Below, in pieces: positions 9,946 through 19,309 of a stretch of 64,000 nt of DNA. A model generated the notes under the pieces. It saw nothing but the letters and a program-made list of their open reading frames with translations. It was not told the origin of the DNA and did no database searches. The DNA is taken from assembly GCF_000150955.2 (NCBI RefSeq), contig NC_011676.1, positions 268,419 through 332,418 of the forward strand, read 5' to 3'. The position numbers were made by a program, and so were the translations under genes. Every line of letters begins with the position of its first letter. The first letter of the stretch is position 1. The DNA comes from Phaeodactylum tricornutum CCAP 1055/1 (taxonomy: Eukaryota > Bacillariophyta > Bacillariophyceae > Surirellales > Neidiaceae).

Positions 9946-11694
9946 CTAGGACCAATCACTGGCAATACCAATCGCAATAGTCATGGTGAGGCTAAGAATA
10001 AGCGGCGCAACGGCGTATTGAAGGGCAATGACGGAAGCAATTCCTTCCTTTGTATCACTGCGGCTGAGTTCAACCATTACCATAACATTGTTGGAGGTGG
10101 GTGTTAAAAACACAATCATCAAGACCAAATAAAAGGAGCCGTGAATTTCCTTGGGTATATCCCAAACATACAGTTTGAGAATGATGGCCGACAAAATTCC
10201 TATGATTGGCATTATAATCATCTTGCCAATGACAATCCAAATCATGGTGCGCATGGATAACATGTTAGGATCGTGTTTGAGGGTGTGATCTTTCATTTGC
10301 GATGCACTGAGATTGCAGCCCAAAATCATCATATTGATGGGGACGGCTGCCATGCCGACATTGTGCAGACCGTCAAAAAGCCATTCCATTGGAGCGTCGG
10401 CGCTCCGATCGACCAAATCTACAAAAATACCTCGCAAAGGTGTTACGGCACAGATGATTCCGGCAACCGCTCCAATGACGGGGGGTTGAAAACAGCGGGA
10501 CAGAATATTTTTAACCGTCGACCACACAGTTTCGCCTTTGGAGTTGGACAGAGTCTTGACGCGATTTGCTGTTGTTGTAGGGTCCGACGCCGGAGAGGTT
10601 GTTGGGAAAGAGTTGGTCATACGCTGGACCCGTTCGTCTATAGAATCATCGGTAGAAAATCTGTCAAACTCCGCAGCTCCGTAACATTCTAGGGTATTTT
10701 CCTGAGAGCTGTTCTGTTGAGAGGCAAGCAAAATATCGTTCAAAGCTGTGGACGCCGTGTTCCCCACAGGGACAACCATGCGGGATGCGTTGGCATTATT
10801 ACTGTGCGTATAAGAGCCTGCCGCACTATCATTCGGTAATAGTGGAGCATTTTCAGAAGCGTGCTCGCCTTCGGTATCTGGAAAATTGAATCCCGACAAG
10901 TCGTGTTCCGATATGTACAATCCTTCGTCCATGGAGGTCAGACCTAATCGATCTTTAACCTCTTTGAGATTTAGCACGTTGACGCGCACGTTGCTTGACA
11001 AGCTCCTACGAAAGACTGGGCGTGCCCCGTCCCCGTCACTGGCGCCGTCAATATCGTTGAGTGGCATCGCGGCTCCGCTACTTGTTTCGGTTGAGGTGTC
11101 TCCTTCCTCTCCTGCCGTTTCCGTCAAAAAATTCCGCACTTCGCACTCGGGTGGAGGTGCGAGGAGCCATCCCCCAAGCCCCCACTGGAGTATGGGGTAC
11201 AGCAACAGGTACACCGATAGAAATAGAGTCGGATCAATACGTCCGAGATCGGACGTTTCGGGAAAATTAGAATGAACCACCGTCAGGAGCGTAATGGCCA
11301 AGCCGGTTGAGTTACCAAAGGCGCAGGCTGCCAGGACAGAGCGTACGTGTGCGGGCGGAGTCCCGGCCATTCGTGCCATGAGCGCTCCCACTAGGAGCCC
11401 TATTCCCACCACGTAGGCGGGCCAGAGTAGAAGCATCCATACTTCGTGGAGGGTCTTTGCCACGTCCGGACAGGGATCGTCGCTCCAATCCTGATTGCAG
11501 TAAATGATTTTGGTAAAGAGGAACAAAGGAAAGGTGACTTGCTGCGAAATGACCGCTAGGACACGTTTGCCGTCGCCGACGACAAAGCCGCGGCGATGCA
11601 AGTACACCCCCACGGAGGCCAACGTTACAGCGGTGCCGACCGAGCGAAGCGATGCCATAAAGGTATTGTACACATTTTCCGCGGCCGGATTCAT
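9946..11694 (-). CDS. Auxin-efflux-carrier family membrane transporter (PILS/PIN-like)
   Basis: 582 residues from Met at 11694. About five hydrophobic helices (roughly 10-205, including FGNSTGLAITLL, the family's N-S-x-x-L-P-like crossover segment) are separated from five C-terminal helices (about 430-582) by a hydrophilic, Ser/Thr/Asp-rich loop of about 220 residues. C-terminal landmarks are NVGMAAVPINMMILGCNLS and TPTSNNVMVM. This is the membrane transport protein (AEC) fold; PILS members sit in the ER membrane and affect auxin, but the substrate here is unknown. A 5' leader intron is likely: GTAAGA at 11890 down to TTGCAG at 11754 removes 137 bp. That splice could instead extend the protein by a coding exon (11891-11954) to 623 residues, phase-compatible; I prefer the shorter form because the extension carries a promoter-like motif. 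Confidence 0.85.
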   Translation of the reverse strand: MNPAAENVYNTFMASLRSVGTAVTLASVGVYLHRRGFVVGDGKRVLAVISQQVTFPLFLFTKIIYCNQDWSDDPCPDVAKTLHEVWMLLLWPAYVVGIGLLVGALMARMAGTPPAHVRSVLAACAFGNSTGLAITLLTVVHSNFPETSDLGRIDPTLFLSVYLLLYPILQWGLGGWLLAPPPECEVRNFLTETAGEEGDTSTETSSGAAMPLNDIDGASDGDGARPVFRRSLSSNVRVNVLNLKEVKDRLGLTSMDEGLYISEHDLSGFNFPDTEGEHASENAPLLPNDSAAGSYTHSNNANASRMVVPVGNTASTALNDILLASQQNSSQENTLECYGAAEFDRFSTDDSIDERVQRMTNSFPTTSPASDPTTTANRVKTLSNSKGETVWSTVKNILSRCFQPPVIGAVAGIICAVTPLRGIFVDLVDRSADAPMEWLFDGLHNVGMAAVPINMMILGCNLSASQMKDHTLKHDPNMLSMRTMIWIVIGKMIIMPIIGILSAIILKLYVWDIPKEIHGSFYLVLMIVFLTPTSNNVMVMVELSRSDTKEGIASVIALQYAVAPLILSLTMTIAIGIASDWS

Positions 11695-11753
11695 GCTGGA
11701 GCTTGGCTTGTTGTCGATTATGGGATGATCGGGGTTCTCTAAGAGCAGAACAG

Positions 11754-11954
11754 CTGCAAGTTGGGCCACAAAAGTCGACGGGAGGAGGACGCAAGAAGAA
11801 AACCGTAGTGAGAATTTTCGTACAATTCCACCAGATTGACAAAAGTATGCGCACGCAATAACCTTGCAAGATTCGTTCCTTGAATCTTACCTGTAGACAA
11901 CGCGCAAAAATTTTCATATGAGTGACAGTGAAATCGTAGGAAATGGAAAAACAT
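11754..11954 (-). other. Probable 5' leader exon and intron of the AEC transporter
   Basis: On the minus strand, ...CTACAG/GTAAGA at 11891/11890 pairs with a polypyrimidine-preceded TTGCAG ending at 11754. The leader exon has an ATG (near 11918) opening a short upstream frame of about 13 codons across the splice, ending in TAG before the main start. Either a uORF leader or an alternative N-terminal coding exon. Confidence 0.45.
11923..11931 (-). promoter_or_regulatory. TCACTGTCA element (minus strand)
   Basis: Perfect 9-mer TCACTGTCA reading toward the AEC transporter, about 230 bp upstream of its preferred ATG and 32 bp upstream of the leader splice donor. Confidence 0.35.
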
Positions 11955-12420
11955 TTCAGTGTCCTCGATGACAATTTTCTAAATCCAGACGATAGGTGCA
12001 ATTACAGGAACAGCTGTTTTTAATTTGAAGAATGACATCGTTTCGGTTAAATCGTTTATTTGACAAAGATCGAGGTGAGCTTCTTCACTAAGTAAAGCTC
12101 GAACATTTGATTCAATTAGAACACCAGAACTCGCAAATCAAAGTATAGAAAACGTGTGACCACGTCATCAAACGTCAGCAAATACAGCTGTCGTCACGAC
12201 AGATGTTGCAGTCAAATGCCGCTCTCATTCAGCGCTAACCTTAATGTAAAAATTTTCTTGATCCAAACCCTGACCCTTGCTTTCAAGGAAACCACAGGAA
12301 AAATCACTTGCACTGTCAATCTTTCCACTGAGTCGAGCGAGCCAAAACGAGGACGGAAACGGATCGGACGAACGAACACAGTGTCCGACACCGAATCCAA
12401 AACGGGGGCTACTATAGACC
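11955..12420. other. Head-to-head promoter region, AEC transporter and WS/DGAT
   Basis: About 470 bp of spacer without a credible gene. GCACTGTCAATC (12310-12321), a near-perfect copy of the recurrent element, lies 100 bp before the acyltransferase start. Confidence 0.5.
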
Positions 12421-14193
12421 ATGGCAACCTCCGTTGGAGCTCGTTTAGTTTGGGGGCACGCCAAGTTGACAGTCTTGGCAACGGCGGCGGCTATGAGTCC
12501 GAAATTGCGCGTGGCATCCTGCGACGCCGGGCAGTCTCCAACACCACCAACGCGCTCCATCAACAACGCTGTGTTGCGAAAAAAGGTGAGCAAAGTCGGA
12601 ACGGTACGGTCGTAGCGAATGCACCTGTCCTGCTGACAATGGCTTTGTTCTCGCCTTCTTTTTGGACCATGAATTTCGCTCCAGATGACTTCGATCGGCC
12701 ATTTTTCCATGATTTCCGAGACAGCCTTCAATCCTTCCATCGTTACTTTCTTTATCAAACTAAGCGGTCCGCCCATGACCCTTCCCGATTTTGCCAAACT
12801 CTGGCAAACGCGGGAAATGGACCAGCGCCACGAGCGCTTTCATCAGGCTGTTTCCGAGACGCACCCGGGACACTTTGAAGCCATTCCACTCGAGCCGGAA
12901 CAGGATCCGGTCTCGAGGCACCTATCCGATACAATTTTCCCTTCGTCTCGCCAAGACTTGCAGGCCCGTATACAAACGACCCAAACGTCTCGTTGGAATT
13001 TGTCCAACGAACTTTGGCATATTTATATAGCCAGTTCCTTGGAAAAACGCGAATCGCTTTTGCTTTTTCGTGGACACCACGCCTTGGCAGACGGAGCCAG
13101 TATGGGTGCCGCCCTGATGGATTTGAGCGACGAAGCTGCCATCTTACAATCACAGATACGAACGCTCTTAGACGCACGTAAGATCAAAGCCCGCGCCCGG
13201 ACCTGGTGGCAAAAAGTATTCCGGAGTCTGGGACAGCTCTGGTGGCTCTTCAGCGGATCCATTCGTGCGGTTTGCTATCAAGGCGAATTATTGCTGTGGG
13301 CGTGGTGGAATCCGAGTCCGTGGAAGCAAATTGAAGCCGCATCCAATTCGTCAAATGTCGCTACCCAAGATGAAGCGGATGTTCCTCTTCGCAACATATC
13401 CATGACAACCGCCGCTCCGGTTGATCAAGTCAAATGGGTTGCTCAGATGCTCAGTCAAGATTCAGGGCGCAAAATTACCGTCAACGATGTCTTTTGCTCC
13501 TGTGTGACTGCAGCTTTAGCGAAACAGTTTCAGTATCATCGACAGCGCATGCTTATTCTTGCCGAAGTTGCTGGGGACAAAAGCACACAGCCTTTGCCTC
13601 CCATTGAGCGTTTCCACGTGACAATCCCGGTCCATTTGCGAGGTGGAATTGTGTTGCCGGGTGAGTCGGTAGGCAATCGGTTGGGTGCTTTCACTGCACG
13701 CTTACCAGGAGAAATCGACCATGCAATTACACTGACAGCTACTGAGCGCCTTCGTACCGTCCACGATGAATTAGCGTTCATCAAGAGCACGCCGGCAGCA
13801 CTAGTCAGCCACCTACTAGCCAAAGTGCTCAGTACAGCCTCTCGTGTGCTCCCCTCTACTTGGACATCGGCCGCGTTTGCCGCGTCGAGCGCCAACTCCA
13901 GTTGCGTCGTGACCAATACGCGAGGTCCGCCCCAACCTGTTCACATGGCTGGACGTAAGGTAGAAGCCATACAAGGGTTCATTCCGTTGCCACCCGGAAT
14001 ACCGATCGGTGTCGTGGTGAGCTCGTACGCCAGCGATTTGGGATTGACCGTGACAGCCGAAGCGTGGGCTGTCCCCAATGCAGACCTATTTCTGCAGTGG
14101 GTCTTGGAAGAGTATCTCGAGTTGGTACGAGCAGCCAAAGCTAAATCAGAAATACTTGAGCGTCAGCAACCATACGCAGTAGCTCAAGAATAG
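12421..14193 (+). CDS. Wax ester synthase / diacylglycerol O-acyltransferase (WS/DGAT, WSD1-like)
   Basis: Exons 12421-12585 and 12685-14193 (99-bp GTGAGC...CAG intron, phase 0) encode 557 residues. The acyl-CoA acyltransferase motif H-H-A-L-A-D-G appears at about residue 190 (consensus HHxxxDG), followed by a long amphipathic region and a C-terminal block (CVVTNTRGPPQPVHMAG, GVVVSSYASDLGLTV) typical of the bifunctional WS/DGAT family rather than DGAT1/2. Products would be wax esters and/or triacylglycerol from acyl-CoA, at the ER or lipid droplets. The start ATG is in a Kozak-like context (ACCATGG) and exon 1 supplies a weakly hydrophobic N-terminus (LTVLATAAAM). Without exon 1 an internal ATG opens exon 2, but the splice signals and phase support the longer protein. 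Confidence 0.88.
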
Positions 14194-14370
14194 GTGATTT
14201 TCGCATGTACGCCGAAAACGACGACCATGGCATCACAGCATGTAATGTCGAAATACGATCCAAGGGTCCGCTCCTAAATCTCGACAATTCATTCAGACTA
14301 TGCTGTAACAGCAATTACCCGATCTGAAAAGGATCCTAGTTTCGACCTTTCGTCTTTACAATGCGTTGCT

Positions 14371-17300
14371 CTATGTTCCTATGTGTCTTGTTTCGTGAAG
14401 ATAGCGACGTATTCTGATTTCAAGTCGCTCGACGATTTCTTTTCCGGTTTCCTGTTTCATAGTATTGGCCGGTGGAAGAGCCGTGACCCCCCTTTTAGCC
14501 ATTTCAGACTGCAGACGGTCCGCGACGGACGCAGCAGTCACCTTGGATGCCTCTAACAGATCTAGAACTTTGGAATCAAGACCATTCTTTTGTGTGAAAG
14601 CTTTACTCTCTCCATTGGTATCTTCTTCAGTTTCCGATTCCTCGTCCAATCCGTGTGGTTTCTCGTTTTTGTCCTTTGCTGCCATTGGCTCGTGTTTGGA
14701 AATAGATTCCACGGTCTCTGAAGCCCCTTTCGTCTCTCCGCCGTCGAATATTATGTCGCTAGCATCGACTGCTCTAAGTACTGGTGGAGTAAGGTTGACG
14801 TCCTTTTGGTGGTCGTTGGCGTCTAAGTCAAATATGTGATGTAACCCTGGCTGAACGCCCTCGTATAGCAGTTTACTGACAGGCTCTGCAGCATACCTAT
14901 CTTCGCCATCCGGCGCACCATCATCACTGGTTTCCATTTTTTGAGAATCTTCATTGTACTCCTCTCGCTTCATCCCATTGACCATCAAGTCGTGCGATTC
15001 ATGTGGGTCCAGCTCGCTGTCATCAAGCGTGTCGTGGGCGTCCCACTCGACGGTCTCTTCAGCGCTTTCCTCCGACGCTGCCTCGTCAGCGTGGCTATCG
15101 AGGTCCTCGCCAGGATTATCTCCACCTGCTTTCTCGCTAGTGACCGAGACGAGCGATTCGGGTGGGTCTATCTTGCTGTCACCGAGAGTATCGTGGTCTT
15201 CCCGCTCGCAAGAATCTTCTGACGCTGACTCCCCTGTGTGCCTGTCAAGATCCTCGTCTGGATTTTCTCCATCTATTTTCTCGCCAGTCATTGAGCCAAC
15301 CGATTCAAGCTGGTCCAACTTTCTATTGCCAAATGCATCGTGGCCTTCCCTTCCAGTCGACTCTTCTGCGCTTTTATCGGACGCGGCCTCGTCGACGCCA
15401 CTATCAAGATCCTCCCCAGAATGATTTCCACCTGCTTTCTTGCTAAGGCTCGAGCCGCTCGTCTCAAGCTGGCCCCCCTCGTTGTCGTCGAGTGTATCAT
15501 GGCCTTCCTGCTTGTTGGAGTCTTCTACGCTTTGGTCGGTAGAAAAGTCGTCTACATGCCTATCGAACTCCGCGCCCGGAATATCACCTGTATTTTCGAC
15601 AGCTCTTGAGCCTTGCGATTCGTGCTCGTCCAACTCGCCGTTACTGAGAGTTTCGCGGGCGTCCCATTCGGTAGCCTCTTCTGCGCTGTCGTCCAAGGCT
15701 GGCTCGTCTACATCTTCTCTTGAATGATCATCTATGTTCTCGACAGCTGTTGAGCTGTACGTTTCGGGTTGGGCCCACTCGCTGTCGTCGAGTGTATCGG
15801 GGCCTTCCCGCGCGAAAGTCTCTTTCGTGTTTTCGTCGGACGTTGGTTCGTCTACATGCCTTTCGAAAACTTCGTCTGAATGATCCGCACCTGGCTTTTC
15901 GACAGCTATTGGCACGCGCGATTCGTATTGACCCCACTCGCTCTCGTGGAGTCTATAGTGAGTGGCCCGTTCGATAGCCCCTTCCATGCTTTCATCCGAC
16001 ACAGATATGTGTACGTGCGTATTGAGATTCTCTCCCGGATGACCTTCGTCTGTTTTTTCGAAAGCTACTGAGCCGTGCGATTCAAATTGGTCCCACTCAC
16101 TGTCAAGGAAAGGCTCACGGGAGTCCCACTGGGTAGGATCTTCTGTGCTTTCGCTAGACGCTGGCTCGTCTACGTGACCGTCGAGATCCTCATCTGGGTG
16201 TTCCTTGCCTTCTTTCTCCCTAGTTTTACCGCCGTAGGTCTTGGTTTGGTCCCACTCGTTGTTGTCGGACGTTTCGCGAGTGTCCCACGCGGCATCTTCT
16301 TTTATGCTTATGTCCCATACTGGCTCGTCAACGTATCGGTCGCCATTAAACGATTGCTCACCGTCTATTGGCTGCAGATGTTCGGATGATGTTTTGGAAC
16401 TTATTGGACCGTTTTCTCCCACAGGCTCGTGTGTATCCGACGCCACGAAATTTTCACTTTTCATGCGATCGTCGTCGTAACGAGCACCTGCTTCTGCTTC
16501 GTGTTTGGTAGGGCTATCTCGGCTGTCTCTTTCTGTTCCTTCGCTAACAAATGGGGAATCGGCCGAAATTGCGGGGAATGGAGATTCCACCACGATTGAC
16601 CCGGGATTGGGAACTTCCCAAACCAAATTCGACCAAGCCGTGGCCTTCCAGTATCGGACTCGTGACCGCACGGGTGGCCAGTACCCGACCCAAATGAGTA
16701 GAAGGACGAGCCATACTAGTACGCGCGCACTGGAATACTGATCCACCGGTGGAGCGGGTAGTGCGGCTTCCTCCGAACATACCTTTTCCCATTCCTCGTC
16801 GTCGTCGTCCCGACTCGAGGTTTCGTCAAGCTCGTCCACGACCGGGCCTTGGTGGACTGTCGCTGTTGTTGCTACTGCTGTGGAAGCTGTCGCTTCCCTT
16901 GCAGTCCGCGGTGTCGTTCCGATTGGTAAAGGAGACTCTTCTGTTGTGGGCCGCTTAGCGGTGCTCGTGACGACGGTGGCGTTTCCTCGCGACGTCCAGA
17001 GAGCCTCTTGGTCGTTTGGTGGGGTCACGACCATGACGCCGCCCACGGGCAGCGGTGGTTGGGGAACTTGGGTGGAGATGGTGACCGGTTGTCTTGGTTG
17101 GAACGCGCTGTTGTTGTTGTTGTTGTTGTCGTCCACGAACAAACGGCGTCGAGATATTGTCTCCAGAGCCGGGACGGGTTCGGAACCGGTGGGCTGTTGC
17201 GGGGTCGTCCGGGACCGAACGTTTGCGTCCATGGGATCAAACGTGGCGTCGGAAGGACCCACGGAACATGGCGTCGTCGCGGAGGACGAGGACGACGAAG

Positions 17301-18252
17301 ATGTCGTCGAGTGGTGGGGGGACGGGAGACCGGTGGAGTCCCACGATTCCACCGGCACTTTCACGGAGGCCGGCGACGACCGGGTTCTCGTCCGCCAGAC
17401 GTGTTGAAGAGACCGTACGGCTTGCCGTTGGCGTTGCCACCACCGTAACGCCACTCGGGCTCGCCAGAGCGCTTGGATACGGACGATACTGTGCCGCAAG
17501 GCCACGGCAACGTGATCGTTTCCGCGTCGATCGGGTCGGGTTCCGGTGGGAGTTTTCTGGCGCAACCAGTACAACCAGGCTTCCCGCGCCAAATGGGAAT
17601 CGGCGTAGAGTCGGTAGCGGAGTTCGGGTAGATTGCCACACTGTATTTCGAATTCGTAGCGTTGGGATGTTTGACCGTGAGTCCGGGGGGGAGTGTGGCG
17701 TGGAGTCGCTCGCGCTGGTGACGACGAAGTCGAGGGATTCGTCCAGGAAGACCGGGCCGAATGTAAAGATGCGGCGGTACTGCCATCATCATCATTGTCG
17801 TGATTGTGGCGACTGCTTGCGTGGTTGCGGGTAGTAAGGATAGTACTATTGCTGTTGGTACTGTTGGTGCTGTCGTCGGGGTGACGGTAGCGAATCACGT
17901 TGGTACAACGGGCGAGATCGATCATTCCGTGTGGTTTACAGGTTTCGTTCATGGCAAAAAAGAGTTTGTCGTCGCGGAGGACAAAGTAACGTCGTCGCCA
18001 TTTCTGTACCCACAAGCTTTGCTTGGTGAGCCATCCTTCCCGTACGATACACGTGATGGTATCGTACACGACGTGCGTGTGGGGATCCACGTAGCGGGGT
18101 CGGAAGGGCGTCAACCGACGCGGTGTTGTGCGGGACGGGACGGAGGAGGATGATGATGGTGGTGGTGGTGTGGTACGAAACGACGACGACCGAAACCGGT
18201 GTGATGACGGTGTCCGTGGTGACGACTCTGTCGGACGGGAAGGGGTCGACAT
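14371..18252 (-). CDS. PH-domain, IQ-motif, single-pass membrane protein with acidic repeats
   Basis: 1293 residues, one exon, from the first in-frame ATG at 18252 (the open frame begins earlier with GTG). Order: Ser/Thr/Pro-rich head; a PH domain starting at EGWLTKQSLWVQKWRRRYFVL (about 70) and ending at YRLYADSHLAREAWLYWLR (about 230), split by an insertion of about 80 low-complexity residues; IQ-like helices (IVRIQALWRARVALRWWQRQ, about 255-290) that could bind calmodulin; a poly-Asn run; a membrane segment LVWLVLLLIWVGYW (about 505-525); then about nine acidic repeats of about 50 residues (636-1088); and a charged helical C-terminus. A role linking phosphoinositide membranes with a lumenal or extracellular acidic tail is inferred. 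No known family matches the full architecture. The repeats are degenerate and may vary between strains. Confidence 0.8.
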   Translation of the reverse strand: MSTPSRPTESSPRTPSSHRFRSSSFRTTPPPPSSSSSVPSRTTPRRLTPFRPRYVDPHTHVVYDTITCIVREGWLTKQSLWVQKWRRRYFVLRDDKLFFAMNETCKPHGMIDLARCTNVIRYRHPDDSTNSTNSNSTILTTRNHASSRHNHDNDDDGSTAASLHSARSSWTNPSTSSSPARATPRHTPPRTHGQTSQRYEFEIQCGNLPELRYRLYADSHLAREAWLYWLRQKTPTGTRPDRRGNDHVAVALRHSIVRIQALWRARVALRWWQRQRQAVRSLQHVWRTRTRSSPASVKVPVESWDSTGLPSPHHSTTSSSSSSSATTPCSVGPSDATFDPMDANVRSRTTPQQPTGSEPVPALETISRRRLFVDDNNNNNNSAFQPRQPVTISTQVPQPPLPVGGVMVVTPPNDQEALWTSRGNATVVTSTAKRPTTEESPLPIGTTPRTAREATASTAVATTATVHQGPVVDELDETSSRDDDDEEWEKVCSEEAALPAPPVDQYSSARVLVWLVLLLIWVGYWPPVRSRVRYWKATAWSNLVWEVPNPGSIVVESPFPAISADSPFVSEGTERDSRDSPTKHEAEAGARYDDDRMKSENFVASDTHEPVGENGPISSKTSSEHLQPIDGEQSFNGDRYVDEPVWDISIKEDAAWDTRETSDNNEWDQTKTYGGKTREKEGKEHPDEDLDGHVDEPASSESTEDPTQWDSREPFLDSEWDQFESHGSVAFEKTDEGHPGENLNTHVHISVSDESMEGAIERATHYRLHESEWGQYESRVPIAVEKPGADHSDEVFERHVDEPTSDENTKETFAREGPDTLDDSEWAQPETYSSTAVENIDDHSREDVDEPALDDSAEEATEWDARETLSNGELDEHESQGSRAVENTGDIPGAEFDRHVDDFSTDQSVEDSNKQEGHDTLDDNEGGQLETSGSSLSKKAGGNHSGEDLDSGVDEAASDKSAEESTGREGHDAFGNRKLDQLESVGSMTGEKIDGENPDEDLDRHTGESASEDSCEREDHDTLGDSKIDPPESLVSVTSEKAGGDNPGEDLDSHADEAASEESAEETVEWDAHDTLDDSELDPHESHDLMVNGMKREEYNEDSQKMETSDDGAPDGEDRYAAEPVSKLLYEGVQPGLHHIFDLDANDHQKDVNLTPPVLRAVDASDIIFDGGETKGASETVESISKHEPMAAKDKNEKPHGLDEESETEEDTNGESKAFTQKNGLDSKVLDLLEASKVTAASVADRLQSEMAKRGVTALPPANTMKQETGKEIVERLEIRIRRYLHETRHIGT
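14989..16345 (-). repeat. About nine degenerate ~150-bp coding repeats
   Basis: Inside the PH protein gene. Each unit of about 50 codons follows a pattern like W-D-x-x-[DE]-T-L-x-D-[NS]-E-x-[DG]-Q-x-E-S-x-G-S, then E-K-x-G, then H-P-G-E-D-L-D-x-H-V-D-E-P-A-S-x-E-S. Copies have diverged in sequence and length, with occasional loss of part of a unit. Both strands are largely open here because of the biased composition. Confidence 0.8.
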
Positions 18253-18922
18253 GCTGTCGTACGAATCACCCCGCAATCTATATGTTACAGGCACACCAAT
18301 AATTCTTGTACTTGTGTACAGTCACACGTCGTAGGGTGGGGAATCAGTCGAGGTGCGGGGGCGAAACCCGAAAACGTATTTGGTGCGGAAACGAAAGTGG
18401 AATAGGATTGACTATTTCGGTTTGGTTGCTTCGGACTGCTTTGTTGTTGTGCCTCGACTGACCGTGTGTGAGTGTGTGAGTCTATGTGTGTGACTCCTTT
18501 GGGCTCCGGTGCGCACCCAAAAGACCTCAATCGGAACCGGTTGTGTGCCAGATTCGGAGCGTCGAATATGACCGGGACTCGAAATCCGTAGGGGGGTTTC
18601 TCACAGTCCACCCCTTCCAACCCTATATTCCAATCCACCCTAGTTTGACAACCCTACCAAATATTCCAACCCTATCTCGCTTGGCCCCACGCTCCGGCGT
18701 CGTCCCAACGGCCCCCTGGTACCGTTGCCTTGCAGCGGGGTGTACGCGCACTTTTTACACACCAACACACACACATCGCGGATCTTACCAGAGTTGGATT
18801 GCCTGGACTACTAGGTGTGTGCATTGGTGTTCCTTGTGGTGTGGTGTGTTGTGGATACCTCCTCGACATACCTACAACGGCAACAATTTATTGTTTCGTC
18901 CACTTACGGTCTTTATCACATC
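18253..18922. other. Head-to-head promoter region, PH protein and SEC8
   Basis: 670 bp containing GT/TG-rich runs (about 18462-18500) and an ACACACAC tract near 18765. No gene is supported. Note that the recurrent TCACWGTCA motif was not seen here. Confidence 0.5.
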
Positions 18923-19266
18923 ATGCCGCGTCGTGGCGTTCCGGACGAGGCCGTCCGGGTCTCGCGGACCGCGGAAGATCCGGCGCTGCGGGAACTCGAA
19001 CGTCGTTTGAACGAAGACGTCGACGAAGATTTCTTCGAAGAACCCCGACGATTCAATACGCTCCATCGCGTCATTGACGTGCTGGGATTGCAAATGATTG
19101 ACGACGCCACCACGCTCGGGGGCGACGAAACGGCACCGCTGCACGCCAATCCGGCCTACCGCAATCTACAAACCCAACAAGACGTGGTAGAAGGAGGTGA
19201 GTCGGTATGGATACATGCTGATGCGTTGTGAATATTTGTGTGTGTGTACTTGTATATATATATGTA

Positions 19267-19309
<43 letters not shown>

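Noticed and set aside
14941-17834. Long open frames on the + strand across the PH protein gene
   Set aside because: They are antisense shadows caused by biased codon composition in the repeats; no ATG-initiated frame has a known domain, and the minus frame has PH and IQ motifs.
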